From: Bacteroidales bacterium
GTDB lineage: Bacteria; Bacteroidota; Bacteroidia; Bacteroidales; UBA932
Length of the DNA: 44,037 bases
Direction: 5' to 3'
Assembly (NCBI GenBank): GCA_017550025.1
Contig: JAFYLU010000113.1
Location: 1 to 44,037, forward strand
Notes under the pieces: model-generated
What the model was told of the DNA's origin: nothing
Seen by the model: the letters and a program-made list of their open reading frames with translations, nothing else
Databases searched by the model: none
Part shown: positions 34,146 to 42,922 of the stretch, piece after piece
Numbering within the stretch: the stretch's first letter is position 1
How the letters are laid out: each line of letters starts with the position of its first letter
Made by a program: the position numbers and the translations under genes

Positions 34146-35147
34146 ATGATTTCTTACAAGGAACTTGGCCTCGTGAACACCAAGGAAATGTTCGCTAAGG
34201 CAATTGATGGCGGCTACGCTATCCCAGCATTCAACTTCAACAACATGGAGCAGCTTCAGGCTATCATTTCAGCAGCAGCTGAGACAAAGTCTCCAGTTAT
34301 CCTTCAGGTTTCAAAGGGTGCTCGTCAGTATGCTAACCAGACTCTCCTCCGTTACATGGCAGAGGGTGCTGTAGAGTATGCAAAGGAGCTCGGCTGGGAG
34401 AATCCGCAGATCGTTCTTCACCTCGATCACGGTGATTCTTTCGAGACTTGCAAGAGCTGTATCGACATGGGATTCTCTTCAGTTATGATCGACGGTTCAC
34501 ACCTCGAGTATGATGAGAACGTAGCTCTTACAAAGAAGGTTGTTGACTATGCACATCAGTATGATGTAACAGTTGAGGGTGAGCTCGGCGTTCTCGCAGG
34601 TGTTGAGGATGAGGTAAGCTCTGACCACCACACATATACAAAGCCAGAGGAAGTTGTTGACTTCGTTACAAAGACTGGTTGCGACTCACTCGCTATCTCT
34701 ATCGGAACTTCACACGGTGCATACAAGTTCACTCCAGAGCAGTGCACAGTTGATCCAGAGACAGGTCTCCTCGTTCCACCTATGCTCGCATTCGACGTAC
34801 TCGAGGGTGTAGAGAAGGAGCTTCCTGGATTCCCTATCGTTCTCCACGGTTCATCATCAGTTCCACAGGATGAGGTTGCTACAATCAACAAGTATGGTGG
34901 AGCACTCAAGGCTGCTATCGGTATTCCAGAGCCATGGCTCCGCAAGGCAGCAGAGTCTGCAGTCTGCAAGATCAACATCGACTCTGACTCACGTCTCGCT
35001 ATGACAGCTGCTATCCGTGAGGTATTCGCTACAAAGCCAGCAGAGTTCGACCCACGTAAGTACCTCGGCCCTGCACGTGACAACATGAAGAAGCAGTACA
35101 TCCACAAGATCGTGAACGTACTCGGTTCAAACGGTAAGGCAGAGTAA
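34146..35147 (+). CDS. fba: Class II fructose-bisphosphate aldolase
   Basis: A 333-residue Zn-dependent aldolase splitting fructose 1,6-bisphosphate into glyceraldehyde 3-phosphate and DHAP in glycolysis and the reverse in gluconeogenesis. Diagnostic segments: PAFNFNNMEQLQAI, the metal-site LHLDHGDSFETCK, GVLAGVEDEV, SIGTSHGAYKF and VLHGSSSVP. The length is typical of Bacteroidota class II enzymes. Codon use differs visibly from the neighbours: Pro is often CCA, Ser TCA or TCT, Val GTT or GTA, Thr ACA, as expected for very strong expression. It is monocistronic, with its own promoter box and a strong terminator. Confidence 0.96.
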   Translation: MISYKELGLVNTKEMFAKAIDGGYAIPAFNFNNMEQLQAIISAAAETKSPVILQVSKGARQYANQTLLRYMAEGAVEYAKELGWENPQIVLHLDHGDSFETCKSCIDMGFSSVMIDGSHLEYDENVALTKKVVDYAHQYDVTVEGELGVLAGVEDEVSSDHHTYTKPEEVVDFVTKTGCDSLAISIGTSHGAYKFTPEQCTVDPETGLLVPPMLAFDVLEGVEKELPGFPIVLHGSSSVPQDEVATINKYGGALKAAIGIPEPWLRKAAESAVCKINIDSDSRLAMTAAIREVFATKPAEFDPRKYLGPARDNMKKQYIHKIVNVLGSNGKAE

Positions 35148-35167
35148 TTCCTGTACTTTAAGATAAT

Positions 35168-35205
35168 AACCCCGAAAGCCGTAAGGATTTCGGGGTTTCT
35201 TATTT
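35168..35205 (+). terminator. Rho-independent terminator of fba
   Basis: A 10-bp perfect stem AACCCCGAAA/TTTCGGGGTT (35168-35177 with 35188-35197) has a 10-base loop and a trailing TTTCTTATTT. It lies 20 bases after the stop codon. Confidence 0.9.
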
Positions 35206-35211
35206 GACGAA

Positions 35212-35243
35212 GCCAAAAGAAAAGGTTCTGGAATCCAGAACCT
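35212..35243 (-). terminator. Rho-independent terminator of ppa
   Basis: On the minus strand, AGGTTCTGG/CCAGAACCT forms a 9-bp stem (35235-35243 with 35223-35231) with a 3-base loop, followed by TTTTCTTTT. It overlaps the ppa stop codon, so the convergent fba and ppa genes each have a separate terminator. Confidence 0.85.
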
Positions 35244-35865
35244 ATTTCTTTGCTATATAGTCGTTGTAGTCTTCCATTGAGCGGGTAATGACCGCTTTTG
35301 CAACATCAGGACCGTATATGCTGATGAACTGCATTCGGCTGGTGTGTTCTCCAGGAATATCCTTGTAAGTGCTGAAATAGTGGATGAGACGACGGATGAT
35401 GTCGGTAGGAACCTGTTCGATGTCGGTCATCATGCCATATACTGCATCACTCTTGAGGACGGCGATGATCTTGTCGTCAGCCTGGTTATGGTCAAGAAGG
35501 CGTAGTCCTCCGATAGGACGGGCATTCACGATGATGTCTCCGTGTGTTACGTCCTTTTCGGTAAGGATACAGATATCGAGCGGGTCGCCGTCACCTTCGA
35601 TGTCAAGGCGTACCAATGCCTTGTTGGTCAGTTCCGCCATTTTAGGACCACAATATGTCCTTGGAAGAAAACCGTAGAGAGACGGTACGATGTTCGAGAA
35701 TTTCTGCGGACGGTCGAGGGAAAGATATCCTGATTCCTTGTCCACTTCATATTTTACTGTATCTGTGGGAACGATTTCTATAAAGGCCCTCACTTCTTCG
35801 GGTACGCTGTTTCCGAGGCTGATTCCATGCCATGGATGAGCTTTATGTGCTTTCTTGTAGTCCAT
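35242..35865 (-). CDS. ppa: Inorganic pyrophosphatase, family I
   Basis: A 207-residue soluble pyrophosphatase hydrolysing PPi to two phosphates and pulling biosynthetic reactions forward. Family I features: KYEVDKESGYLSLDR, then the Asp cluster of EGDGDPLDICILTE and the later DHNQADDKIIAV. The ATG at 35865 starts MDYKKAHKAHPWHG; an in-frame GTG six codons upstream was not chosen. Its own promoter box (35885-35892) and terminator suggest independent transcription, although it follows the uvrB operon by 40 bases in the same direction. Confidence 0.95.
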   Translation of the reverse strand: MDYKKAHKAHPWHGISLGNSVPEEVRAFIEIVPTDTVKYEVDKESGYLSLDRPQKFSNIVPSLYGFLPRTYCGPKMAELTNKALVRLDIEGDGDPLDICILTEKDVTHGDIIVNARPIGGLRLLDHNQADDKIIAVLKSDAVYGMMTDIEQVPTDIIRRLIHYFSTYKDIPGEHTSRMQFISIYGPDVAKAVITRSMEDYNDYIAKK

Positions 35866-35884
35866 CTGAAGAATTTTTATCACG

Positions 35885-35892
35885 CAAATTTA
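35885..35892 (-). promoter_or_regulatory. -7 box upstream of ppa
   Basis: The minus strand reads TAAATTTG, matching TAnnTTTG, 19 bases before the ATG at 35865. No clear -33 box is seen. Confidence 0.5.
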
Positions 35893-35905
35893 ACAAAGAT
35901 TTTTT

Positions 35906-36400
35906 CTATTTGTCCATTTCTGCAATTTTTTCTCCGACAATTCTTGCAGAAATTCCGACAAGTTCCTCACAAGGACGTTTCTTATAGTATTCTGCCGTCC
36001 TGTCAGATGGCTCGGGAGACTCTTTGCTGCAGACATTTCCGCTGCCTATGGGAGTCAGACCGAGGAGTTCCCTGCATATGATGGATCCGTTGATTGCCTT
36101 GAAGCTGTCTGCCATCTCCTGGACAAGTGCGTAATTCCTTGTGCGGTCCACCTTTATTGAAGGATCCTTGGCCGGTGCGATAAGGCCGGCAAGCATGACC
36201 ATACCGCTTACGCTTCCGCATACCTCTCTCATTCTGCCCATTCCGCCACCGAATCCGGATGACATCGATGCTGCCGTATCATCATCGATGCCGAACAGGT
36301 CGTTGTATGCCAGCACTACTGCCTGACAGCAGTTATAACCTTCTTCCTTGAAGAGTCTTTGCGCCTTTGCTACTCTTTCCTCTATGTCTATGTTTTTCAT
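35906..36400 (-). CDS. C_GCAxxG_C_C family protein
   Basis: A 164-residue Cys-rich soluble protein of the C-GCAxxG-C-C family (PF09719-type), thought to bind a redox cofactor or metal, function unknown. Signs are the N-terminal EEGYNCCQAVVLAY, the GFGGGMGRMREVCGSVSG core and the later cysteines in IICRELLG, NVCSKES and KRPCEELV. The start overlaps the RelA/SpoT stop by 4 bases (ATGA), so the two are translationally coupled. The link between a redox-type protein and the stringent-response enzyme is not explained by known biology. Confidence 0.85.
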   Translation of the reverse strand: MKNIDIEERVAKAQRLFKEEGYNCCQAVVLAYNDLFGIDDDTAASMSSGFGGGMGRMREVCGSVSGMVMLAGLIAPAKDPSIKVDRTRNYALVQEMADSFKAINGSIICRELLGLTPIGSGNVCSKESPEPSDRTAEYYKKRPCEELVGISARIVGEKIAEMDK

Positions 36401-38562
36401 GTTCTGCTTATTTTAATGACATTCTTAAGATTGCGGATCTGTGAAGTCACCTTGTCCAGCTCAAGATTGCTCGGTACGGCGATCTTCATGCTTATCTCGT
36501 ATGTGCTCTGTCTGTCATTCTCTATCACGTTGAACATTCTTATTGAAGCCCTGAACGAGTTGACGATATCCATGATTTCGTTGATGACTGAAGGTTCGAG
36601 TGCGGCTGTGACCCTGAGGCCTGTCTGGAAATTGTTTGTGCTCGGGTTGTCACTCCATTTTACCTTCTGTATCCTGTATGGGTACATGTCCATGAGCCTT
36701 CCGGCGTTAGGACATGACATCCTGTGTATCTTGATTCCTTCGGTGCGGGTCACGAATCCGAACACATCGTCTCCGAAGACAGGATTGCAGCATTTTGCCA
36801 TGCGGTAGTCGATGCCCTTGACATTCTTTGCATCGATCACCAGGATATCGTCATTGTTTCCGTTCCTTTCATGGATTCCTGATGACTGCTTCTTTTCTGC
36901 TCCCTGCATGGCTGCGGATGAGTCCGCATTGCGGATTTCGTTGACCATGTTCTTCACTTCCGCCACATCCAGCTCACCTTCTCCTATGGCAGCATAGAAC
37001 GCATTGATGGTCTTGTACGGCAGCTTCTTGAGCATTACGGCCATTGTCTCGTCGTCAATCTCCATCTTCCAGTTCTTAAGCCTTCTGCCGAGAATCTCCT
37101 TGCCGTCAGCCGCCTTCTTGAATTCTGCCTCGCTGAGCTTCTGGCGGATCTTGTTGCGTGCCTTGTTGCTCACAACGATGTTCAGCCAGTCTTGTGACGG
37201 CTTCTGGTTCTTGCCGGACATTATCTCCACTACATCTCCGGTCTGAAGCTTCTCGTTGATCCTGACAGCCTTGCCGTTTATCTTACCTCCGGTACATTTT
37301 ACTCCGAGATTCGTGTGGATGTCGAATGCAAAGTCAAGTACCGTAGCACCGGCGGGAAGCTTGCGAAGCTCTCCTGAAGGAGTGAATACGAATATTTCCT
37401 TTGTAGGCAGTTCAAGCAGTTCGTCTTCGTAATATGCGGCCATAGGGTCACCTTCGGAGCCAAGAGGATTCTCAAGGGCTCTTCGTACGGCTGTAAGCCA
37501 TTGGTCAAGAGTAGCTTCGTGGCGTATTCCCTTGTATGACCAATGTGAGGCCAGGCCGCTTTCGGCCATGTCATCCATCCTCTTTGTCCTTATCTGCACT
37601 TCGAGGAAGCTTCCTTCCTTATTCTTTACCGTGATGTGTAGGGATTCGTATCCGTTTGGCTTCGGGTTGGAAATCCAGTCGCGCAGACGCTTCGTGTCGG
37701 ATTCGTATTCCTCTGTCACATAAGAGAATACCTTCCAGCACAGTGCATGCTCGACACTTCTTTCCTCCTCGCAGTCGATGATGAATCTGATGGCGAACAC
37801 ATCGAAGACTCCCTCAAAAGAAACCTTCTGCTTCTTCATCTTCTTGTAGATAGACAGGGCGGTCTTTGTCCTCACCTTCAGCTTGTATTGAATTCCTTCG
37901 TCAGAAAGTTTCTGCTTCAGAGGCTCTATGAACTGTGTCATGAGTTTCTGCCTGTCTCGTTCTGTGCTCTTGAGCTTGTTTGTGATGGCCCTGTACTGCT
38001 CCGGATCGGCATGGCGGAAATATATGTCCTCCATCTCGCTCTTTATGTTGTAAAGTCCGAGCTGATGGGCAAGCGGTATGTAGAGCATCATGGTCTCGAG
38101 AACCTTCCTTTCGCGGGAAAGTTTCGGGAACATGTCAAGGGAACGCATCACCTCAAGACGGTCGGCAATCTTGAGGACTGTCACCCTCGGATCCCTGGAG
38201 TATGAGACAATGAGCTTCTTGTAATTCTCCGCCTCGAGTCTCGTATCTTTCGGATTGATGGTGGAAATCTTGTTCAGACCGTCAACTATGGTATACACAT
38301 CCTTGCCGAATCCGGCTGAAACAATGTCGGTTTCCGGGAAGAATCTTGTCGCTTCGTGAAGATATACAGCAGCTATGCACTCGGCCGGGAGACCGATTTC
38401 TTCATATGCAATCATTGCTACGGCATCGGGATGTTCGATGAATGGATGTCCGTTGCTTCTTGTATGTGTCTTAAGTGCTTCTGCTGCAATTTCATATGCG
38501 GAACGGATCATGTTCCTTCCGTTCTCGTCAAATCGGGGGAAAAGTTCAGCTGTTCGATCCAT
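36397..38562 (-). CDS. relA: RelA/SpoT (p)ppGpp synthetase with degenerate hydrolase site
   Basis: A 721-residue long RSH protein making the alarmone (p)ppGpp. Order: HD-type hydrolase region (about 20-180), synthetase (about 225-345) with RTKTALSIYKKMKKQ and RLRDWISNPKPNGYESLH (the 292-295 RLRD resembles the basic RxKD class), TGS (389-450, IFVFTPSGELRKLPAG), a Cys-containing conserved domain (MAKCCNPVFGDD, MSCPNA) and a C-terminal ACT domain. In the hydrolase, His44 is kept but the HD pair is His69-Glu70, the expected ED pair is replaced in ATRFFPE, and the usual Asn after ADRL is Val138, so hydrolysis is probably lost. The ATG at 38562 is 22 bases after the uvrB stop; an earlier in-frame ATG lies inside uvrB. 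Confidence 0.92.
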   Translation of the reverse strand: MDRTAELFPRFDENGRNMIRSAYEIAAEALKTHTRSNGHPFIEHPDAVAMIAYEEIGLPAECIAAVYLHEATRFFPETDIVSAGFGKDVYTIVDGLNKISTINPKDTRLEAENYKKLIVSYSRDPRVTVLKIADRLEVMRSLDMFPKLSRERKVLETMMLYIPLAHQLGLYNIKSEMEDIYFRHADPEQYRAITNKLKSTERDRQKLMTQFIEPLKQKLSDEGIQYKLKVRTKTALSIYKKMKKQKVSFEGVFDVFAIRFIIDCEEERSVEHALCWKVFSYVTEEYESDTKRLRDWISNPKPNGYESLHITVKNKEGSFLEVQIRTKRMDDMAESGLASHWSYKGIRHEATLDQWLTAVRRALENPLGSEGDPMAAYYEDELLELPTKEIFVFTPSGELRKLPAGATVLDFAFDIHTNLGVKCTGGKINGKAVRINEKLQTGDVVEIMSGKNQKPSQDWLNIVVSNKARNKIRQKLSEAEFKKAADGKEILGRRLKNWKMEIDDETMAVMLKKLPYKTINAFYAAIGEGELDVAEVKNMVNEIRNADSSAAMQGAEKKQSSGIHERNGNNDDILVIDAKNVKGIDYRMAKCCNPVFGDDVFGFVTRTEGIKIHRMSCPNAGRLMDMYPYRIQKVKWSDNPSTNNFQTGLRVTAALEPSVINEIMDIVNSFRASIRMFNVIENDRQSTYEISMKIAVPSNLELDKVTSQIRNLKNVIKISRT

Positions 38563-38584
38563 ATATGTCCGTTTTGAATATTCA

Positions 38585-40771
38585 TCATTTATCTTTCCAT
38601 ACCTTGAGATACTGCTGCAGCGCCCACATCTCGTCGCGGTATTTCGCTGCTGCCATGAAGTCAAGGTCCGCTGCTGCCTTCTGCATGTTCTTTTTGGCCT
38701 GCTCGACCGCCTTCTCCACCTGTGGTCTTGTCATCGAACGGATGACAGGGTCCTGAAGCACGGCGGCAAGGTCTGCCTGAAGATAGCCGTCGACATAAGC
38801 GGAATTGCTCTCTCTCTTTGAGTCGTGGCCGAGCCCCACGCTGACTGTGCCTCTTCCAAGGTCTGTAGGGTCAGGAATGTAGGTAGGGTCATCGTACGAA
38901 TTGGCTGCACTGACTCGTCCGTTGACGCTGTTTGCCAGTCTCGGATTTCTCTGCCTGCCGTCCTGTGCCTCTGCTCCTGCCTCCTCGAGAAGAACGTTTT
39001 TCTTGACCGCCACCTGGGTAGGTGTTATGCCGTGCAGCTTGTTGTATTCCATCTGTTTCGTGCGCCTGCGGTCTGTCTCGTAGATGGTCTGCTGCATCGA
39101 GTCCGTAATCGTGTCGGCATACATGATTACCAGTCCGTTTACATTTCTTGCAGCTCGTCCGGCGGTCTGGGTCAGAGCCCTGCCGCTTCGCAGGAATCCT
39201 TCCTTGTCGGCGTCAAGGATCGCGACGAGGGAAACCGTAGGGATATCCAGGCCTTCGCGGAGGAGATTGACTCCGACAAGTACATCAAAGAGTCCGTTCT
39301 TGAAGTCTTCTATTATCTCCACGCGCTCCATCGTGTCCACGTCGGAGTGAATGTAGCGGCATCTGACACCCATCCTGGTGAAATATTTTTCCAGTTCCTC
39401 GGCCATCCTCTTGGTGAGGGTGGTGACGAGGACTCTTTCGTCTCGCTCTGCCCTGACTCTGATTTCCTCGAGAAGGTCATCCACCTGGTTCTCTATAGGA
39501 CGGACCTCGATAGGAGGATCCAGAAGTCCTGTAGGGCGAACGACTTGTTCTACCACAAGACCTTCCGATCTTTCGAGCTCGTAGTCTGCCGGTGTGGCAC
39601 TCACGAATACCTTCTGTCCTGTGATGGCCTCGAACTCATCAAACTTAAGCGGCCTGTTGTCTGCTGCTGCAGGCAGGCGGAAACCATAGTCCACGAGCAC
39701 GGACTTACGAGAGTGGTCACCTCCGTACATTGCCCTGATCTGGGGGAGAGTCACATGGCTCTCGTCTATGAAGGTGATGAAATCCTTCGGGAAATAGTCG
39801 ATAAGACAGAAAGGCCTCATGCCTTCGCTGCGTCCGTCAAAATACCTTGAGTAATTCTCGATGCCGGGACAGTATCCCATCTCCTTGATGAATTCGAGGT
39901 CGTACTCGACCCTCTGCTTCAATCGCTTGGCTTCCAGATGCTTGCCTATTTCGTTGAAATATTCGCACTGCGCCGTCAGGTCATCCTGGATCTGGCTTAT
40001 GGCCTTTATGCTGCGTTCCTTCGTGGTGACGAAGTTTCCTGCAGGGTAGATTGAGATTTCTTCAAGCTCGTCGATGAATGCTCCGCTGACCGGGTCTATG
40101 ACCGAGATCCTTTCTACCTCGTCTCCGAAGAACTCGAGCCTTACCGCGTTTTCACCATAGCCTATGCATATGTCTACAGTGTCGCCTCTGACTCTGAATG
40201 TGCCTCGCTTGAATTCGACCTCCGTTCTCAAATAGAGAGCGTCAACAAGCTGATACAGCAGCCTTGTCATGCTCCTTTGCTCGCCCTGCTTCACATGCAC
40301 GGTCTGCGCGTGGAAATCTGCAGGGTTGCCGATGCCGTACAGACATGAAACACTCGATATCACGATCACGTCGCGGCGTCCCGAGAGCAGGGAAGAGGCT
40401 GCGCTCAGACGCAGTTTCTCGATCTCGTCATTAATGCTCAGGTCTTTTTCAATATATGTATCTGTGACCGGCAGATATGCCTCCGGCTGATAGTAGTCAT
40501 AGTAGGATACGAAATATTCTACTGCGTTGTTCGGGAAGAACGACTTGAATTCACCGTAGAGCTGCGCTGCGAGAGTCTTGTTATGACTCAATATGAGTGC
40601 CGGACGCTGCAGTTTCTCGATGACATTTGCCATGGTGAATGTCTTTCCCGAACCTGTAACTCCAAGAAGGGTCACTGCGTCAACGCCTTCATTCAGCGCT
40701 TCGCAGATACCCTTTATTGCTGCCGGCTGGTCACCTGACGGCTTGTATTCCGAATCTATCTTGAATTTCAT
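38585..40771 (-). CDS. uvrB: UvrABC system protein B
   Basis: A 728-residue DNA-damage helicase of nucleotide excision repair, which receives damage from UvrA and recruits UvrC. Walker [11 protein letters not shown] is at the N terminus, the damage-probing beta hairpin region has [12 protein letters not shown], Walker B is [11 protein letters not shown], and the helicase C-terminal part has [16 protein letters not shown] and [11 protein letters not shown]-terminal UVR motif (about 690-725) for UvrC contact is complete. The linker between contains a Gly/Asn-rich insertion. The ATG at 40771 gives MKFKIDSEY; a GTG ten codons upstream was not used. A TATCTTTG box lies 35 bases upstream. It leads the uvrB-relA-C_GCAxxG operon. 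A diverged copy of its first codons lies at 42923-43027. Confidence 0.97.
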   Translation of the reverse strand: MKFKIDSEYKPSGDQPAAIKGICEALNEGVDAVTLLGVTGSGKTFTMANVIEKLQRPALILSHNKTLAAQLYGEFKSFFPNNAVEYFVSYYDYYQPEAYLPVTDTYIEKDLSINDEIEKLRLSAASSLLSGRRDVIVISSVSCLYGIGNPADFHAQTVHVKQGEQRSMTRLLYQLVDALYLRTEVEFKRGTFRVRGDTVDICIGYGENAVRLEFFGDEVERISVIDPVSGAFIDELEEISIYPAGNFVTTKERSIKAISQIQDDLTAQCEYFNEIGKHLEAKRLKQRVEYDLEFIKEMGYCPGIENYSRYFDGRSEGMRPFCLIDYFPKDFITFIDESHVTLPQIRAMYGGDHSRKSVLVDYGFRLPAAADNRPLKFDEFEAITGQKVFVSATPADYELERSEGLVVEQVVRPTGLLDPPIEVRPIENQVDDLLEEIRVRAERDERVLVTTLTKRMAEELEKYFTRMGVRCRYIHSDVDTMERVEIIEDFKNGLFDVLVGVNLLREGLDIPTVSLVAILDADKEGFLRSGRALTQTAGRAARNVNGLVIMYADTITDSMQQTIYETDRRRTKQMEYNKLHGITPTQVAVKKNVLLEEAGAEAQDGRQRNPRLANSVNGRVSAANSYDDPTYIPDPTDLGRGTVSVGLGHDSKRESNSAYVDGYLQADLAAVLQDPVIRSMTRPQVEKAVEQAKKNMQKAAADLDFMAAAKYRDEMWALQQYLKVWKDK

Positions 40772-40805
40772 ATGTATAGTCCGATCACTTGAGGATTGCA
40801 CTATG

Positions 40806-40813
40806 CAAAGATA
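40806..40813 (-). promoter_or_regulatory. -7 box upstream of uvrB
   Basis: The minus strand reads TATCTTTG, an exact TAnnTTTG match, 35 bases before the uvrB ATG. No -33 TTTG is at the right distance. The 111-base gap 40772-40882 is otherwise AT-rich and empty. Confidence 0.55.
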
Positions 40814-40846
40814 CTGATAAAACGTATAATAATCCGATGAAATGAT

Positions 40847-40854
40847 TATCTTTA
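40847..40854 (+). promoter_or_regulatory. Weak promoter-like box before the fimbrillin-like lipoprotein
   Basis: TATCTTTA differs from TAnnTTTG at the last base and lies 28 bases before the ATG at 40883. It is a weak call made only because of its position. Confidence 0.25.
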
Positions 40855-40882
40855 TTCGAGATTTTAAAACTTGAAATTAATT

Positions 40883-42907
40883 ATGATAAGGGATTGTAAG
40901 CTATTGCTTTTATTATCAATTCTTTTGGCAGTATCATGCGTAGATAAACAGCCACAGGAAATGATTAAAAAGTCTTTCACAGCACAGATGGAAGGATTTG
41001 ATCATCCTGTCAAGACGTCCCTCGGGGGGAAAAATAGTGTAATCTGGTCTACAGGGGACTGTATCAGCATTTTTGAAGGTAGCTCACGAGCCGACCAATA
41101 TCTTGTCTGCGACTATTGTGCCGGATCTCCTAACGGGGAGTTCTATAAGGGCACATCTTCCAATAATGGCTTCTTATCCGGAAATGAATTAAATACGAAT
41201 ATTGCCGTATATCCATATTCCACAGAATATGCATGCTACGGAACAGGTCTGAGCAACGGACATGACACATACATGGTTTCCGGTGTAATCCTGCAGAAAA
41301 ATCAACACTACTCACACAAGTCTTTCCCTGAAGAATCATTTGTGATGATGGCAGTCACAGATGGAACTGATGACAGAAACCTGAAGTTCAAGAATGTATG
41401 TGGTGCGCTGAAATTATCTATAAAAGGAACAGGAGAGATCAAGAGTATTACTTTAAAGGGCAATATGGACGAGCCTATTTCCGGTTATGCGCGCATCAGT
41501 TGCAATTATGGAGGTGTTCCATCATATGAATTCTATGATAATATAAAGACATCCATAACCCTTGACTGTGGTGATGGAGTAGACCTTGATGCGTCTGTAC
41601 CTACAGAGTTCATCTTGACAGTTCCACCGGTAAATTTTCAGAACGGATTTACTGTCATTGTAGAAGATACAACTGGAGATACAGAAGAATTACGCACTTC
41701 TATACCACAAGAAATACTACGATCTACTATTCTTGTGATGCCAGAGATTGAAGTATCACTCTCGAAGCCTGAGGCTATAAATATCTCAGAGGCGCTCAAC
41801 AGCAGTGGTATCGTCACAATATCTGGTGTGGTTAAAGCCATCTCGACAACAGGCCTTATCCTCTCTGACAACACAGCCGATATTTTCGTATATTATGGTA
41901 GTTCATTCAGAGGCAGATTTGTAATCGGCGATGTTTTAAGTATTTCCGGCTATACAGAAATATACAAGAATACTTATAATTTCTATCCTCAGACAACCAG
42001 CTGTGATGCATACACCTCAGTCGAATATGGAGAAGCCAGGATCATAGACGAGGAGTTTGTTGAAATGCAGCAGGCGGCCGAATTCAATAAAAATGTACTG
42101 GATTGCGAATATGTGGAATTTGAGGGATATTTCCTCAGTGGAAATTATCTCAGACTTGACAATTCGAATATGATTATCACACTGAGTAATCTGAACGCCG
42201 ACCTAAATTCGCTGGCATCTCAAATGCAAAGATGCAAAGTCAAAATCAAAGGATATACCTATGCTTTGACCAGCTCCACATATCCAAGCATAATTACTAC
42301 ATCTGTCGAACTCATCGGAAACGAAGAGAGAGATCTGGACATTACATTGGGAGAATATAAGGCATCCTTCACCGGAACGGTGACAGCAACATGTAGCAGA
42401 GGTTATGTGCTTGACAATGGTGAGGACTGCTGGTATGTTTACTGTCGCGGAAATTACCCGGGATATTATAACATCGGAGATATTGTCACATCAACAGGCT
42501 TGATACAAACATTCAGTTACGGAAGAGAGATATTCAATGTATATGATAGTCTTGTCGGATATAATGACACCCTCACCCCTGGCGAACCTGAAATAATCAC
42601 AGCAGAAAAGCTTGATACTTATCTGGCAAGTACAGACGGATTCAAGCCATATAAAGACTACCTCCTACCGACCAGATTAATTCAGGCGACAGGTACACTG
42701 CTGAAGGTAAGCACGGAGCAATATGACCTGCTTATTGAAGGCACTGAAAACAGGTTGACCATATTCAGTCCAGAAGCAAGTACCCTTGAATCTGCGGCAT
42801 CTCTTGTCGGCCAGCAAGTAACTTTGACTGGATATATAATCAAGACAGCAAATGAACATGCTGTCAGTGTCATGCAGACATCACTGGGACTATTCCTTTC
42901 AGAATAA
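40883..42907 (+). CDS. Fimbrillin-like/OB-fold repeat lipoprotein, AT-rich
   Basis: A 674-residue lipoprotein with signal peptide and lipobox LAVSC (Cys near 19). The N-terminal part resembles Bacteroidales fimbrillin-like proteins: KSFTAQMEGFDHPVKTSLGG, then NSVIWSTGDCISIFEG, and a later AVYPYSTEYACYG. From about residue 295 on, up to four OB-fold-like units follow, each with a (V/A)TxxGxV strand, a hydrophobic 'L(I/V)LD' turn and a VGDxxxxxG closing strand (for example GVVKAISTTGLILSDNTADI and TGTVTATCSRGYVLDNGED). The role is unknown; surface adhesion or carbohydrate binding is possible. Codon use and composition are more AT-rich than all neighbours. The ATG at 40883 is used; a TTG four codons earlier is in frame. 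It is flanked by uvrB on one side and a uvrB fragment on the other. Confidence 0.75.
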   Translation: MIRDCKLLLLLSILLAVSCVDKQPQEMIKKSFTAQMEGFDHPVKTSLGGKNSVIWSTGDCISIFEGSSRADQYLVCDYCAGSPNGEFYKGTSSNNGFLSGNELNTNIAVYPYSTEYACYGTGLSNGHDTYMVSGVILQKNQHYSHKSFPEESFVMMAVTDGTDDRNLKFKNVCGALKLSIKGTGEIKSITLKGNMDEPISGYARISCNYGGVPSYEFYDNIKTSITLDCGDGVDLDASVPTEFILTVPPVNFQNGFTVIVEDTTGDTEELRTSIPQEILRSTILVMPEIEVSLSKPEAINISEALNSSGIVTISGVVKAISTTGLILSDNTADIFVYYGSSFRGRFVIGDVLSISGYTEIYKNTYNFYPQTTSCDAYTSVEYGEARIIDEEFVEMQQAAEFNKNVLDCEYVEFEGYFLSGNYLRLDNSNMIITLSNLNADLNSLASQMQRCKVKIKGYTYALTSSTYPSIITTSVELIGNEERDLDITLGEYKASFTGTVTATCSRGYVLDNGEDCWYVYCRGNYPGYYNIGDIVTSTGLIQTFSYGREIFNVYDSLVGYNDTLTPGEPEIITAEKLDTYLASTDGFKPYKDYLLPTRLIQATGTLLKVSTEQYDLLIEGTENRLTIFSPEASTLESAASLVGQQVTLTGYIIKTANEHAVSVMQTSLGLFLSE

Positions 42908-42922
42908 CGTAGAATGACGCGA

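Noticed and set aside
38825-39850. Open frame of about 340 codons on the plus strand opposite uvrB
   Set aside because: It lies wholly inside uvrB, has no recognisable domain or promoter box, and arises from uvrB codon bias.
41760-42907. Possible enzyme (nuclease) role for the repeated OB-fold-like units of the lipoprotein
   Set aside because: OB-like repeats occur in many Bacteroidota surface lipoproteins without catalytic residues; no catalytic motif is visible.
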